From: a beta proteobacterium AAP99
Lineage (GTDB): Bacteria; Pseudomonadota; Gammaproteobacteria; Burkholderiales; Burkholderiaceae_C
DNA: 64,000 bases
Direction of reading: 5' to 3'
NCBI GenBank assembly: GCA_001295775.1
Contig: LJIA01000002.1
Coordinates: 62,001 to 126,000, forward strand
A model generated the notes under the pieces. That model worked only from the letters and a program-made list of their open reading frames with translations. It was not told the DNA's origin and ran no database searches. The position numbers and the translations under genes are program-made. Below, in pieces: positions 9,241-17,256 of this stretch (its first letter is position 1; each line of letters begins with the position of its first letter).

Positions 9241-10866
9241 CTACACGCCGGGCTCGGCCGCCGACTCCGCGGCGGACTCGAACGCCGCCATCGACACGGG
9301 CCGATGCTCCCAGGGCGCGTAGTCGCCCACCGCGGGTTCGGCCACGCTGCCCTCGGGGCTGGACCATGCGGCCACGACCAGCGCGAAGACGGCGTCCGGC
9401 GCGCGGCAACCGACCACCAGCGCGCACTGCGGCGCATGCTCCCGCGCCCATCGGGCCGCCAGGGCCAGGTTCAGGGGCAGCGCCGCCGCACCGGGCAACG
9501 GTACTGAATCATCGAGATTGCGGCAGCGCGCAAAGAAGGTATCGCCGGTGAGCAGATGCAGTTCGGTGGCGGCCTGCGCGAGCGCGGCGTGGGCCGCGCT
9601 GCCGCCGGGTTCGTCGTTGCCTTCGGGGTCGCCACTGCCGGCGTCGTGAAAGATGCAGCCGATGGCGGGTGGGGCCTTGGCGCTGCGGGTCTCTGCCGGC
9701 GCGGCCTCTGAAGTGGTGCGTGTTGCCGTCGCTTCGCCAGCCGTGTCCACGCCAGCAGGCTCCGATCCGGCCGGCGCATCCGGCAGCGGCAGGCCGGCCC
9801 ATTGCAGCGCAAGGCTGAGGGCTTCACGCAGGGCTTCAGCGCGCGTGCGTTCAATGGTCTGACCCTGCGCGTCCTGCTCAACGAGCTTGACGCGCACCGG
9901 TGTGTAGATCGCGGCCAGGGCCTGCTGCGGTGCGCTCAGCTTCAGGTTGGGCGCGGCCAGCCCGAGGGCCATGCCCTGCTCGCTGGCGGCGGTGCCGCCC
10001 AGCGACGTGCCCACGAGGGTGACGACGGCGTCCTGCTGCTGGGCCACGCGCTGCATGGCCAGCGCCAAGGCGGCAAAGCCGGCGTGGCGCGCCTGGCCCG
10101 TGGCCTCGGTATGCACCTGCACCTCGGGCATGGGTGGCAGGGGCTGGTCGATCAGCGACGCGGGCTGGGGTGCATCCGCATCCACCGCGGTGCTGCGCCG
10201 AGCCACAGCCACCAGCGCGGCCACATGGCGGGTGAACGCCGCGCGGTCCAGCAGGCTGGCCTGGCTCTGCGCGGCGGCCAGCTGCTCGCGCGTGATCAGT
10301 GCGCGCTGGCCGCGTGGGCTGGGTGCCGTGAGTGCGCTGAAGGGCGACCAGTAGTCGAGCCACTGCTGCGCGGCGGGGTCGTGGCTTGGCGTGTCCTCGC
10401 CTGGCGCCGTGCCGAGCGGCGCGCCCAGGTGCTGTTCGGCCAGGCTCATGCACACCAGCGGCGCAGTGAGCAGGCCACAGGCGGGCGAATTGAGTGCGCT
10501 CTCCAGCAGGCTGCCCAGCGAGGCCAGCGGCCGCCGGCCGAAGCGCCGGTAGCGGATGCGCGGTGGCGCCACGGGCGCCTGCGGCTGGCCGAACTCGTCC
10601 TCGCGCGGCGCGGTGGCATCGAGCGCGGCCTGCAGGCAGTGTTCGGTGGGGGCGTCCGGCGGACAGTAGGTGCCGACCCATTGGACCGTCAGGAGCACGG
10701 CGCGGGGTACGGGCAGCGGATGCGGCCGGGCACTGAGCCAGCCTGGATCCAGCACCGGATGCTCCGCCCGACGCACCGGCGCGGCGGGCGCGGCAGACTC
10801 GGTGGGCTCGCGCAGCTCAAAGGCGCGAAACAGCCGGGTGACGTTGGGATCGAAGCTTTCGGACAC
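9241..10866 (-). CDS. PAAR-linked large protein, possibly thiolase-like
   Basis: About 541 residues, no signal peptide. I placed the start at a GTG (10866, MSESFDPNVT...) because the codons above it, up to a GTG at 10971, translate to Arg/Cys/Pro-rich noise; the true start is uncertain. The protein alternates hydrophobic beta-alpha segments (LLTVQWVGTYCPP; VTLVGTSLGGTAASEQGMAL; LHLLTGDTFFA; ALVVGCRAPDAVFALVVAAW) that resemble the halves of a ketosynthase/thiolase-like fold, with an Ala/Thr/Pro-rich linker near residues 390-430. The canonical Cys-His-His catalytic set is not obvious. It precedes PAAR by 109 bases on the same strand. Proteins annotated as ketoacyl-synthase-like do occur beside PAAR and DUF2169 genes, so an adaptor or cargo role is plausible, not shown. 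Confidence 0.62.
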   Translation of the reverse strand: MSESFDPNVTRLFRAFELREPTESAAPAAPVRRAEHPVLDPGWLSARPHPLPVPRAVLLTVQWVGTYCPPDAPTEHCLQAALDATAPREDEFGQPQAPVAPPRIRYRRFGRRPLASLGSLLESALNSPACGLLTAPLVCMSLAEQHLGAPLGTAPGEDTPSHDPAAQQWLDYWSPFSALTAPSPRGQRALITREQLAAAQSQASLLDRAAFTRHVAALVAVARRSTAVDADAPQPASLIDQPLPPMPEVQVHTEATGQARHAGFAALALAMQRVAQQQDAVVTLVGTSLGGTAASEQGMALGLAAPNLKLSAPQQALAAIYTPVRVKLVEQDAQGQTIERTRAEALREALSLALQWAGLPLPDAPAGSEPAGVDTAGEATATRTTSEAAPAETRSAKAPPAIGCIFHDAGSGDPEGNDEPGGSAAHAALAQAATELHLLTGDTFFARCRNLDDSVPLPGAAALPLNLALAARWAREHAPQCALVVGCRAPDAVFALVVAAWSSPEGSVAEPAVGDYAPWEHRPVSMAAFESAAESAAEPGV

Positions 10867-11086
10867 GCAGAACCGTTGCGAAGGGCGCCTGCGGTGGCTG
10901 CGGCGGGGCCGCGGGCACACACTGCAAGGTGAAGCACGGGATTCTAGGCAGGCGCCCGCTCTCAGGCGCACCGGTTGTCGCGACGGCTACCTGATGCAAG
11001 TGAGTGGCGCCACATGCGCCGCCGCGGATCTGCGGAGCGAATGTTTGGCGCGACGCCGGCGACCAGCTGATCCATGTGGTCGAGTT

Positions 11087-11190
11087 TCAATTTCGGCCAT
11101 GATTTTTGGTTTCATAGAATCATTGAAAATCGGCTCTGGACAAGCGGAAACCGGCTCTTTTTTCTATAAATATCAATCGTTATCGGCCAC
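11087..11190 (+). repeat. Dispersed intergenic repeat, copy A (core GACAAGCGGAAA)
   Basis: Copy A of the family described in the findings, type 1. It opens with TCAATTTCGGCCA, carries the exact 12-base core GACAAGCGGAAA at 11139-11150 and closes near ATCGGCCA. An inverted repeat GATTTT/AAAATC (11101-11106 and 11126-11131) precedes the core. It is conspicuously AT-richer than the flanking DNA and fills most of the gap between the gene ending the PAAR unit and the oxidase at 11193. Confidence 0.65.
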
Positions 11191-11192
11191 TA

Positions 11193-11816
11193 TTACGCTG
11201 CAATCCACTGCGCTGACCACTGCGTCCCCGCACGGTCGAATCGCGCTCGGCGGTGGCCGCGTGCATCCAGCAGCAGGGTCTCGATGCGGCGCGGCACGAA
11301 CACGCCCCAGGCAAAGCAGGGCCAGGCCGGCTCCAGCTCGGCGCGCTGCCAGCGGCGCCGGCTGAGCACCGGCGGCAGGCCATCCAAGGGCGTGCCAGGC
11401 GCCGCACCCAGGTAGGGCAGCAGGGTGTGCGGCGCGTTGGCGGCAATGCGCTCGAACTGCTGGCGGGCGGTCGCGTCGCCCACGTGCAGGCTCGCCGTGC
11501 CGTCTATGCGGATCTGCAGCTTGAGTGTGGGTGAATAGAACAGCAGCGCCGCTTGGGGGTTGTGCGCAAGCTCCGCCGCCTTGGCACTGCGCGCATCGGT
11601 ATGGAAGCTGAGATGGCCCGCGGCACTGTCGGCGGCGCGCAACACCACGGTGCGCAAGGCGGGCGCAGGCTCCGCGCCAGCGCCGTTCACGGTGCCCAGC
11701 ACCGGCGTGCGCAGCGGGTCGTCCGCCTCATCCACGGCCGCGCAGAGCAGCTGCCAGACGGCCTGCTGCGTGAGCGCAAGATCATCTTCCCAGCCGGCGG
11801 CAAGGGTGGCGCTCAT
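11193..11816 (-). CDS. Pyridoxamine 5'-phosphate oxidase-family flavoprotein
   Basis: A 207-residue split-barrel flavoprotein of the PNPOx-like family. The ATG at 11816 was chosen over the longer frame because the sequence above it looks non-coding. Features are the strand-rich core with LRTVVLRAAD, LSFHTDARSAKAAELAHNP (FMN-phosphate binding region) and ALLFYSPTLKLQIRIDG, all at the places expected for the family. It is shorter and more divergent than true PdxH, lacking the C-terminal R-x-H-E type end, so it is likely a general FMN-dependent oxidase or reductase rather than the vitamin B6 enzyme. Confidence 0.8.
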   Translation of the reverse strand: MSATLAAGWEDDLALTQQAVWQLLCAAVDEADDPLRTPVLGTVNGAGAEPAPALRTVVLRAADSAAGHLSFHTDARSAKAAELAHNPQAALLFYSPTLKLQIRIDGTASLHVGDATARQQFERIAANAPHTLLPYLGAAPGTPLDGLPPVLSRRRWQRAELEPAWPCFAWGVFVPRRIETLLLDARGHRRARFDRAGTQWSAQWIAA

Positions 11817-12006
11817 GGCGCGGCTCGCGCTGTGATGCCGCGCGCGGGTTGGTCGGTGGAGCACGGCGCCCAATGCGCGTCGGTTTTCGCGTCGGTTCGT
11901 GCGCTGCAGTGGCGCGCAGATCGCGACACCACGCACTCAAGGTGCGCCTGCACGGCACAGCGCCGCCAAGCGCGCAGTCGACGCACCGCCACGAACGCGC
12001 CGCTGT

Positions 12007-12747
12007 TCACGCGGCAGCCGCTTGCAATGTGCCCGAACTGCCCAGCTGCGCCTGAAGTTGCGTCTGATGTTGCGCCCAGCCGCGCGCGCGCAGTTCACAG
12101 GCGGGGCATTCGCCGCAGCCATAGCCCCACGGGTGCCGGTGCTCACGGTCACCGCGGTAGCAGGTGTGCGTGTGCTCGATCATCAGATCCACCAGCGCAG
12201 CGCCGCCGAGATCGCGCGCCATCTGCCAGGTGGCCGCCTTGTCGATCCACATCAGCGGCGTCTCGACCGCGAAGCGGCTGTCCATGCCCAGATTGAGCGC
12301 CACCTGCAGGGCCTTGAGCGTGTCGTCGCGGCAGTCCGGGTAGCCGGAGAAATCCGTCTCGCACATGCCGCCCACCAGCACCTTCAGGTCGCGCCGATAG
12401 GCCACCGCCGCCGCAAACGTGAAGAACAGCAGGTTGCGCCCCGGCACAAAGGTGTTGGGCAGACCCGACTCATTCATGCGAAAAGCCACATCCTGCGTCA
12501 GCGAAGTCTCGCTGATGCGCCCGAGCACCCCCATGTCGATCAGGTGGTCCTCCCCCAGCTTGCGCCCCCAACCGGGAAAGCGCGCGCGCAGCGCATCAAG
12601 GAAGCGAAGCCGAACCTCCAGCTCCACCCGATGCCGCTGCCCGTAATCAAACCCCACCGTCTCAACACGCTCGAAGCGCTCCAGCGCCCAGGCAAGACAG
12701 GTGGCGGAGTCTTGACCGCCGGAGAAGAGGACTAGGGCTGTGGTCAA
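12007..12747 (-). CDS. queC: 7-cyano-7-deazaguanine (preQ0) synthase QueC
   Basis: Converts 7-carboxy-7-deazaguanine to preQ0 with ATP and ammonia in queuosine biosynthesis. The PP-loop SGGQDSAT sits at residues 9-16 and the zinc cysteines are near the C-terminus in [10 protein letters not shown], both intact; 246 residues is close to usual length. The start must be TTG (12747), immediately after the TAA of the upstream peptide gene with zero spacing; no ATG or GTG is available nearby. That suggests coupled translation or shared transcription with the peptides. The partners queD and queE lie 27 kb away. Confidence 0.93.
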   Translation of the reverse strand: MTTALVLFSGGQDSATCLAWALERFERVETVGFDYGQRHRVELEVRLRFLDALRARFPGWGRKLGEDHLIDMGVLGRISETSLTQDVAFRMNESGLPNTFVPGRNLLFFTFAAAVAYRRDLKVLVGGMCETDFSGYPDCRDDTLKALQVALNLGMDSRFAVETPLMWIDKAATWQMARDLGGAALVDLMIEHTHTCYRGDREHRHPWGYGCGECPACELRARGWAQHQTQLQAQLGSSGTLQAAAA

Positions 12748-12894
12748 TTACACAAACGCAACGTTCGCTGTGCCGCCACCTACAAGCAGCAGCTCAACCT
12801 CGGCCAATGCTTGTGCACTCAGCGGCGCAACGTCGGTACGTACCGGGGCGGTCGTGAGAGCAACGGGCTGATTCTGTTCGGTGATCGGGTTCAT
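12748..12894 (-). CDS. Double-glycine leader peptide, copy 1 (48 aa)
   Basis: A 48-residue gene below usual ORF cut-offs. It starts ATG at 12894 with GGAG about ten bases upstream and ends TAA at 12748. It reads MNPITEQNQPVALTTAPVRT, then DVAPLSAQALAEVELLL and VGGGTANVAFV. Numbered back from the third Gly, it has Leu-12, Glu-8, Leu-7, Val-4, Gly-2 and Gly-1, the consensus for leaders cut by C39 peptidases. Cleavage would free TANVAFV. A paralogue lies just upstream at 12958, and an ABC exporter with a C39 domain is at 17257. It abuts queC. The predicted product is an exported peptide, signal or small bacteriocin; seven residues is more like a signal. Confidence 0.75.
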   Translation of the reverse strand: MNPITEQNQPVALTTAPVRTDVAPLSAQALAEVELLLVGGGTANVAFV

Positions 12895-12957
12895 GGTGCG
12901 GGGCTCCGGCAATTGGTGATGGCTAAATGTGATTCAGTACCAGCGGGCTTCGCAGGC

Positions 12958-13104
12958 TCAAACGAATGCCACATTCGCTGTGCCGCCACCTACAAGCAGC
13001 AGCTCAACCTCGGCCAATGCTTGTGCACTCAGCGGCGCAGCGTCGGTACATACAGGGGTGGTCGTGAGAGCAACGGGCTGATTCTGTTCGGTGATCGAGT
13101 TCAT
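12958..13104 (-). CDS. Double-glycine leader peptide, copy 2 (48 aa)
   Basis: Paralogue of the peptide at 12748, same length, 44 of 48 residues identical (differences at positions 3, 16, 19 and 22, all in the leader). ATG at 13104, GGAG upstream, TGA at 12958. The region from SAQALAEVELLL to the triple glycine is unchanged and the predicted mature end is again TANVAFV. All five final codons (Asn-Val-Ala-Phe-Val) differ from copy 1 by synonymous changes, good evidence that this end is translated and conserved. This is the first gene of the putative peptide-peptide-queC transcript, so the promoter should lie in 13105-13299. Confidence 0.77.
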   Translation of the reverse strand: MNSITEQNQPVALTTTPVCTDAAPLSAQALAEVELLLVGGGTANVAFV

Positions 13105-13299
13105 GGTGCGGGGTCTCCAGTGAAAACTCTTACTTCGTCGAGTAAGGCGGGTTGCAAAAGCGGTACTCGCTGCGCGACGAACCGGTCTGACGTTGAGACT
13201 TCGTCTACGTCAAACGTCGAGGTTTTGAAGTCGGTTCGTTGCAGAGAGTAGAAATAGATGCTAGCCAACGCATTATCTGGTTAGGAGTATGTTTCGGCA
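13105..13299. promoter_or_regulatory. Divergent control region between peptides and TPR-HD-GYP
   Basis: 195 non-coding bases separate the first peptide gene from the divergent HD-GYP gene. They are rich in dyads: CTTACT-TCGTCG-AGTAAG (13129-13146); ACGAACCG (13177-13184) pairing with CGGTTCGT (13232-13239); and nested within it a hairpin TGACGT-tg-AGAC-ttc-GTCT-ACGTCA (13188-13212). Such density suggests operator sites or a structured leader shared by both directions. No sigma-70 boxes stand out clearly. Confidence 0.5.
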
Positions 13300-15177
13300 A
13301 TGAGCTCTCCGCACTCTGTTGACGCGCCATCAAGTCTTGTCGCCAATGAGGCTAAGGTCGTCCCGGATGACCTCGATGCCCTGCAAGCCCTCGCGTCGCA
13401 GCAGCTTGCGCACCCCGGCCCCGACTCAGCAACCCGAGCCCATCAAGTTGAGCGCGCTTTGGACGCGCTACCGAGGGCTTTGCTCGCACCCCAAGTTATC
13501 GACACCTACCTGTCGCTGGCACAGTTGCACTATGTATTGGGTCACCCTGAAAGTGGCCTCTCGTCGGCGACGAAGGCAGTGCAGGCGGCAACGCTTCAAG
13601 GTGATGACCACCGCCGACGCAAGTCCCTCACGTTTGAAGGAATCCTGCTTGCAGACTGCGGAAACATCGCGTTGGCATTGGAGCGCTATGCGACGGCGCT
13701 GGAGATCGCAGAACGCTTGCAAGATCGTCTGGCCTTGATTGGGTTGTTCGTGAACATCGGGGCCGCATTGATATACGGCGCGCTCTATGCCGAAGCGGTC
13801 GCGAGCCTTGAACATGCACTCGACCTGATCGGTGAAGATGCTCGGTTTGCGTCGTTACGTGAAGTTGCGCTGTCAAACATTGCTCTTGCGTGCATCCATA
13901 CCGAAGATCTGGCGAAAGGCCTACGTTCGGCGAAGGCCTCCGTTCACTCGAACGCCCAGCTGGGGTCAGCGTCCGATTTCATGATGCGCGTGGTTTCCGA
14001 GCGCAACTACGTTCGGTTGCTGCTTGAAGTTGATAGTCTCGAACGTGCAAAAGAGCGTTGCGAAGCGGCGAAAGGTTTCGCTGCACAGGCCGGCACGGAG
14101 CGCGCATTGGTGCAAGCAGCGCTGTGTGAGGGCTTGTATGAGGTACACGCCGGCTTGGTTGACCTCGGTTTATCTCGACTGACCCAAGCGCTAGACAAAG
14201 CTCTACTAAACCCCCCCGCACTACGTGATGCACTCATCGTTATGGTCAAGGCGAATGAGGTTGGCGGACGTCCTGATGAGGCCCTCAGATACCTGAACGA
14301 GCTCAAGAGTCACACGCAGTCCCTGCAAGAGAGAAACGCGTTGTTCCATCACAAGCTGCATATCTCTCGGATTGAGGCGGACCTCGACGTAGCGAAGGAC
14401 ACATCCGACGGCATCTTCCGCCGCCACGAACGCCTCATCGAAGGCCAGCAAGCCCAGCAGAAACTCCTCAAGGCCCAGATCGAGCAGCTCGAGCGCCTGG
14501 CGGTTACCGCGGAGCTGCGCGATGACTCCACGGGCGAGCACTCCTACCGCGTGGGCCGGCTGGCGGCGCTGCTGGCGCGCGAAGCCGGGCTGGATGAGCA
14601 GACCTGCTTCACGATCGACCTGGCAGCGCGCCTGCATGACATCGGCAAGATCGGCATTCCGGATGGCATCCTGCTCAAGCCGGGGCATCTGAACGCAGCG
14701 GAGCGCGAAATCATGGAGACGCACACCACGGTGGGTGCGGAACTGCTGGCCAAGAGCGACATTCCGCACATGCAGGTGGCCGAGGACATTGCGCGCCATC
14801 ACCATGAATGGTGGGCTGGCGGCGGCTATCCGGCGGGCATTTCGGGCGAGGCGATCCCTATTGCGGCGCGGGTCACGGCGCTGGCGGACGTGTTCGACGC
14901 GCTCACGCACAAGCGCCCCTACAAGGAGCCCTGGCCAGTGGCGCGCGCGCTCGACGAGATCCAGCGCCTGCGCGGCTCGCAGTTCGACCCCAGGCTCACC
15001 GACATCTTCATCGGACTGATCCAGCGCCTGCAGCGTGAGGTGGGTGATCTGGACGAGTTTCTCGGTGCCGCCGCGCGCGAAAGCAGCTTCAACCAGGCGC
15101 GCAGCCGCATCGCTGAAACCCTGCGCCGCAATCCGGAGCGCCGCGGCTACGACCGCGGGCTGGACCCCCGGCTTTAA
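13300..15177 (+). CDS. TPR-domain HD-GYP phosphodiesterase 1
   Basis: A 625-residue cytoplasmic protein (no signal or membrane helix). Residues about 30-360 form helix pairs of TPR type (for example LALERYATALEIAERL; YAEAVASLEHALDLIGE; ALSNIALACIHTEDLAKGLR), then a short coiled linker (QQAQQKLLKAQIEQLERL), then an HD-GYP domain. Metal-binding residues are present: GEHSYRVG, LHDIGKIGIPD, THTTVGAEL, HHHEWWAGGGYP and ALADVFDALT. The usual WDG before GYP is WAG here. HD-GYP domains hydrolyse cyclic-di-GMP. The first 1.1 kb is visibly poorer in G+C than the HD-GYP part and than the paralogue, pointing to an acquired or swapped sensor domain. Divergent from the peptide genes; a peptide-sensing role is inferred. 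Confidence 0.88.
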   Translation: MSSPHSVDAPSSLVANEAKVVPDDLDALQALASQQLAHPGPDSATRAHQVERALDALPRALLAPQVIDTYLSLAQLHYVLGHPESGLSSATKAVQAATLQGDDHRRRKSLTFEGILLADCGNIALALERYATALEIAERLQDRLALIGLFVNIGAALIYGALYAEAVASLEHALDLIGEDARFASLREVALSNIALACIHTEDLAKGLRSAKASVHSNAQLGSASDFMMRVVSERNYVRLLLEVDSLERAKERCEAAKGFAAQAGTERALVQAALCEGLYEVHAGLVDLGLSRLTQALDKALLNPPALRDALIVMVKANEVGGRPDEALRYLNELKSHTQSLQERNALFHHKLHISRIEADLDVAKDTSDGIFRRHERLIEGQQAQQKLLKAQIEQLERLAVTAELRDDSTGEHSYRVGRLAALLAREAGLDEQTCFTIDLAARLHDIGKIGIPDGILLKPGHLNAAEREIMETHTTVGAELLAKSDIPHMQVAEDIARHHHEWWAGGGYPAGISGEAIPIAARVTALADVFDALTHKRPYKEPWPVARALDEIQRLRGSQFDPRLTDIFIGLIQRLQREVGDLDEFLGAAARESSFNQARSRIAETLRRNPERRGYDRGLDPRL

Positions 15178-15265
15178 GCAACGCGCGGGTTCGACTCGCT
15201 TCGGTTTGCTTGCACGAAAGCGGTTGCGCCGATCGCTTGTCAGGCGTGATCGCTAAGATTCGTGA

Positions 15266-17125
15266 ATGAACGAACATGTGCACGCTGGAGCGAGCTCGCC
15301 AGCCAGCGATCAGCTGGCGCAATCCTTTCCGGCTGCACTGCGCGCGCACAGCGCAGCCGTCAGCCGTGAGACAGCGACCCTCACCCCAGCCAGCCGTGCC
15401 GTGGCTCAGGCCGCCTGGGACTGGATCAGAAGCGCGCCCGCGGTGCAACGCGAGGCCGAGGCGGCGCCCCTGCTGATCGACGTGGGGACCCTGTTCTGTC
15501 TGGCTGGCGAGCCGGCTTCGGCGATCGAACCGGCCGAACTCGCGCAGCAGATCGCGGTGCTGCAAGGTCGACCCGACTTCAGGCGCAAGGCGCTCAACCT
15601 GCAGGCGATGGCGCTGGCGGATTGCGGCGACCTTGCCCGATCCATCGAAATCAGCGCACAGGCCCTGGAGCTCAGCCGTGTGTTGGGCGACCCGCCGGGG
15701 CAAAGCCGGGTACTGGCCTGCCTTGGCCGTTCATTCATCTATGCCGGCCTGTATGCGGATGGCATGGCTGCGCTGGAGCAAGCGGCGGCGCTGGCGCGAG
15801 CAACAAGCCCACCGGACGGCACCGCGCTGTGCATCGCCCTGAGCAACCTGGCCTGGGCGTGCATCCATACGGAAGACATCGCCAGCGGCTTGCAGGCCGC
15901 GAAAGCTGCGATTGCCGCCGAACGCGAGCCGGCAAGCGCCTTCGCGCACCTCGCGCGCGCCAACGCCGAATGCTTCTATGCGCGGCTGCTGCTGAAGGTT
16001 GATGACTTGCCACGGGCGCGCCAGCACCTTGCAATCGCCGCGCAGGCTGCCAGTTCCACGCAGTACGCGCCGCTCTCGGTGCAGGTGGACCTCATCACTG
16101 GCCTGTGCGAGGTCCGCGCCGGTCTGATGGACGCGGGTGTGGCGCGAATCCGGGCGGCCGCAGGACGCCTGGCCCACAACGTGGGGGCGCACCGCGACGC
16201 GCTGCTGATGCTCGTGGAAGCGCTGTCGATCGCCGGTCGGCCTGATGAAGCGATTCAGGCGCTGGAGGCGCTAAAGCAGCAGGCTCAGCAGATCGGCATC
16301 GAAAGCGCTTCGGCAGCACGCGTCAGCGCGATGGCGCTTGCGGGCGAAGATCACTCTGACGTCCCGAGTTTTGCCCGGAGCGTGCTTCAGCGCCACGAGG
16401 CGGCTCTGCTCGGTCAACAAGCGCGGCAGCGCCTCTTTGACGCCCAGATCGAGCAGCTCGAGCGCCTGGCGGTCACCGCTGAGCTGCGGGATGACTCGAC
16501 CGGTGAGCATTCGTATCGCGTCGGCCGGCTGGCGGCGCTGCTGGCGCGCGAGTCCGGGCAGGATGAACACCTCTGCCAGAGCATCGAGCTGGCCGCGCGC
16601 CTGCACGACATTGGCAAGATCGGCATCCCGGACAGCATCCTGCTCAAGACCGGCGCGCTCGACGACACCGAACGCCGCATGATGCAGAGCCACACGACGG
16701 TGGGCGCCGAGCTGCTGGCGCAAAGCGACGTGCCGCACATGCGGATGGCCGAGGAGATCGCGCGCCATCATCACGAGCACTGGGCCGGCGGCGGCTACCC
16801 GGCCGGTCTGGCGGGTGAGGGTATTCCGTTGGCAGCCCGCGTCACGGCTCTGGCCGATGTCTTTGACGCCCTCACGCACGCGCGGCCCTACAAGCCGGCC
16901 TGGACGGTGGATGCCGCGCTGGCAACCATCGGCTCGCTGGCCGGAGTGCAGTTCGACCCGCGGCTCACTGCGATCTTCCTGAGCCTCGTGGATCGGCTGC
17001 AGCGCGAGCACGCCGATCTGGACGCCTTCCTCGGTGCCGCCGCACGTGAAAGCGGCTTCCAGCAGGCTCGCCAGCGCATCGCTGCCGCCTTGGCGCGCGC
17101 CCCGCAGGACGCGGCGGGCGCCTGA
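15266..17125 (+). CDS. TPR-domain HD-GYP phosphodiesterase 2
   Basis: Paralogue of the preceding gene, 619 residues, same layout: TPR-like helices (residues about 60-350), linker IEQLERLAVTAELRDDSTGE shared exactly with the first copy, then HD-GYP with LHDIGKIGIPD and HHHEHWAGGGYPAG. By eye the HD-GYP parts are around three-quarters identical while the N-terminal halves are only about one-third identical, though LSNxAxACIHTEDxxxGL is kept. This copy is uniformly G+C-rich. It lies 88 bases downstream of copy 1 and may be co-transcribed. Probable cyclic-di-GMP phosphodiesterase with a different input specificity. Confidence 0.88.
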   Translation: MNEHVHAGASSPASDQLAQSFPAALRAHSAAVSRETATLTPASRAVAQAAWDWIRSAPAVQREAEAAPLLIDVGTLFCLAGEPASAIEPAELAQQIAVLQGRPDFRRKALNLQAMALADCGDLARSIEISAQALELSRVLGDPPGQSRVLACLGRSFIYAGLYADGMAALEQAAALARATSPPDGTALCIALSNLAWACIHTEDIASGLQAAKAAIAAEREPASAFAHLARANAECFYARLLLKVDDLPRARQHLAIAAQAASSTQYAPLSVQVDLITGLCEVRAGLMDAGVARIRAAAGRLAHNVGAHRDALLMLVEALSIAGRPDEAIQALEALKQQAQQIGIESASAARVSAMALAGEDHSDVPSFARSVLQRHEAALLGQQARQRLFDAQIEQLERLAVTAELRDDSTGEHSYRVGRLAALLARESGQDEHLCQSIELAARLHDIGKIGIPDSILLKTGALDDTERRMMQSHTTVGAELLAQSDVPHMRMAEEIARHHHEHWAGGGYPAGLAGEGIPLAARVTALADVFDALTHARPYKPAWTVDAALATIGSLAGVQFDPRLTAIFLSLVDRLQREHADLDAFLGAAARESGFQQARQRIAAALARAPQDAAGA

Positions 17126-17228
17126 AGTCGAGCGGAACTGCAAGGGCTTTCCGCTTGTCCCGTGCGGCTCTCCAGCCATTTTGGTCTGAAGAGCCTTGCT
17201 CAGAGCCGATCTTGCTTTGAACTCCCGG
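17126..17228 (-). repeat. Dispersed intergenic repeat, copy E (core GACAAGCGGAAA)
   Basis: Copy E, type 2, on the minus strand between the convergent HD-GYP and ABC exporter genes. The exact core is at 17148-17159. The preceding hairpin (GCTCTTCAGACC / GGCTGGAGAGC, positions 17164-17194) matches copy F closely. A second stem, AGCGGAA (17131-17137) with TTCCGCT (17149-17155), includes the core. It may serve as a two-way transcript end. Confidence 0.7.
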
Positions 17229-17256
17229 GCTTGGTGACGGCTGTCAGCGCACCCGC

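Larger units (their letters stand above)
12748..13113. repeat. Tandem duplication carrying the two peptide genes
   Basis: Two near-identical blocks with a 210-base period: about 12748-12903 and 12958-13113, each holding one peptide gene with its ribosome site (CCCCGCACC before the ATG in both). The 54-base spacer between them is not repeated. The middle of the genes is almost identical, while the last codons of the core have diverged only at silent positions. Confidence 0.85.

Noticed and set aside
15178-15265. CGCTTGTC at 15234-15241 as a further copy of the dispersed repeat
   Set aside because: Only 8 bases of the core match and neither flank resembles type 1 or type 2.
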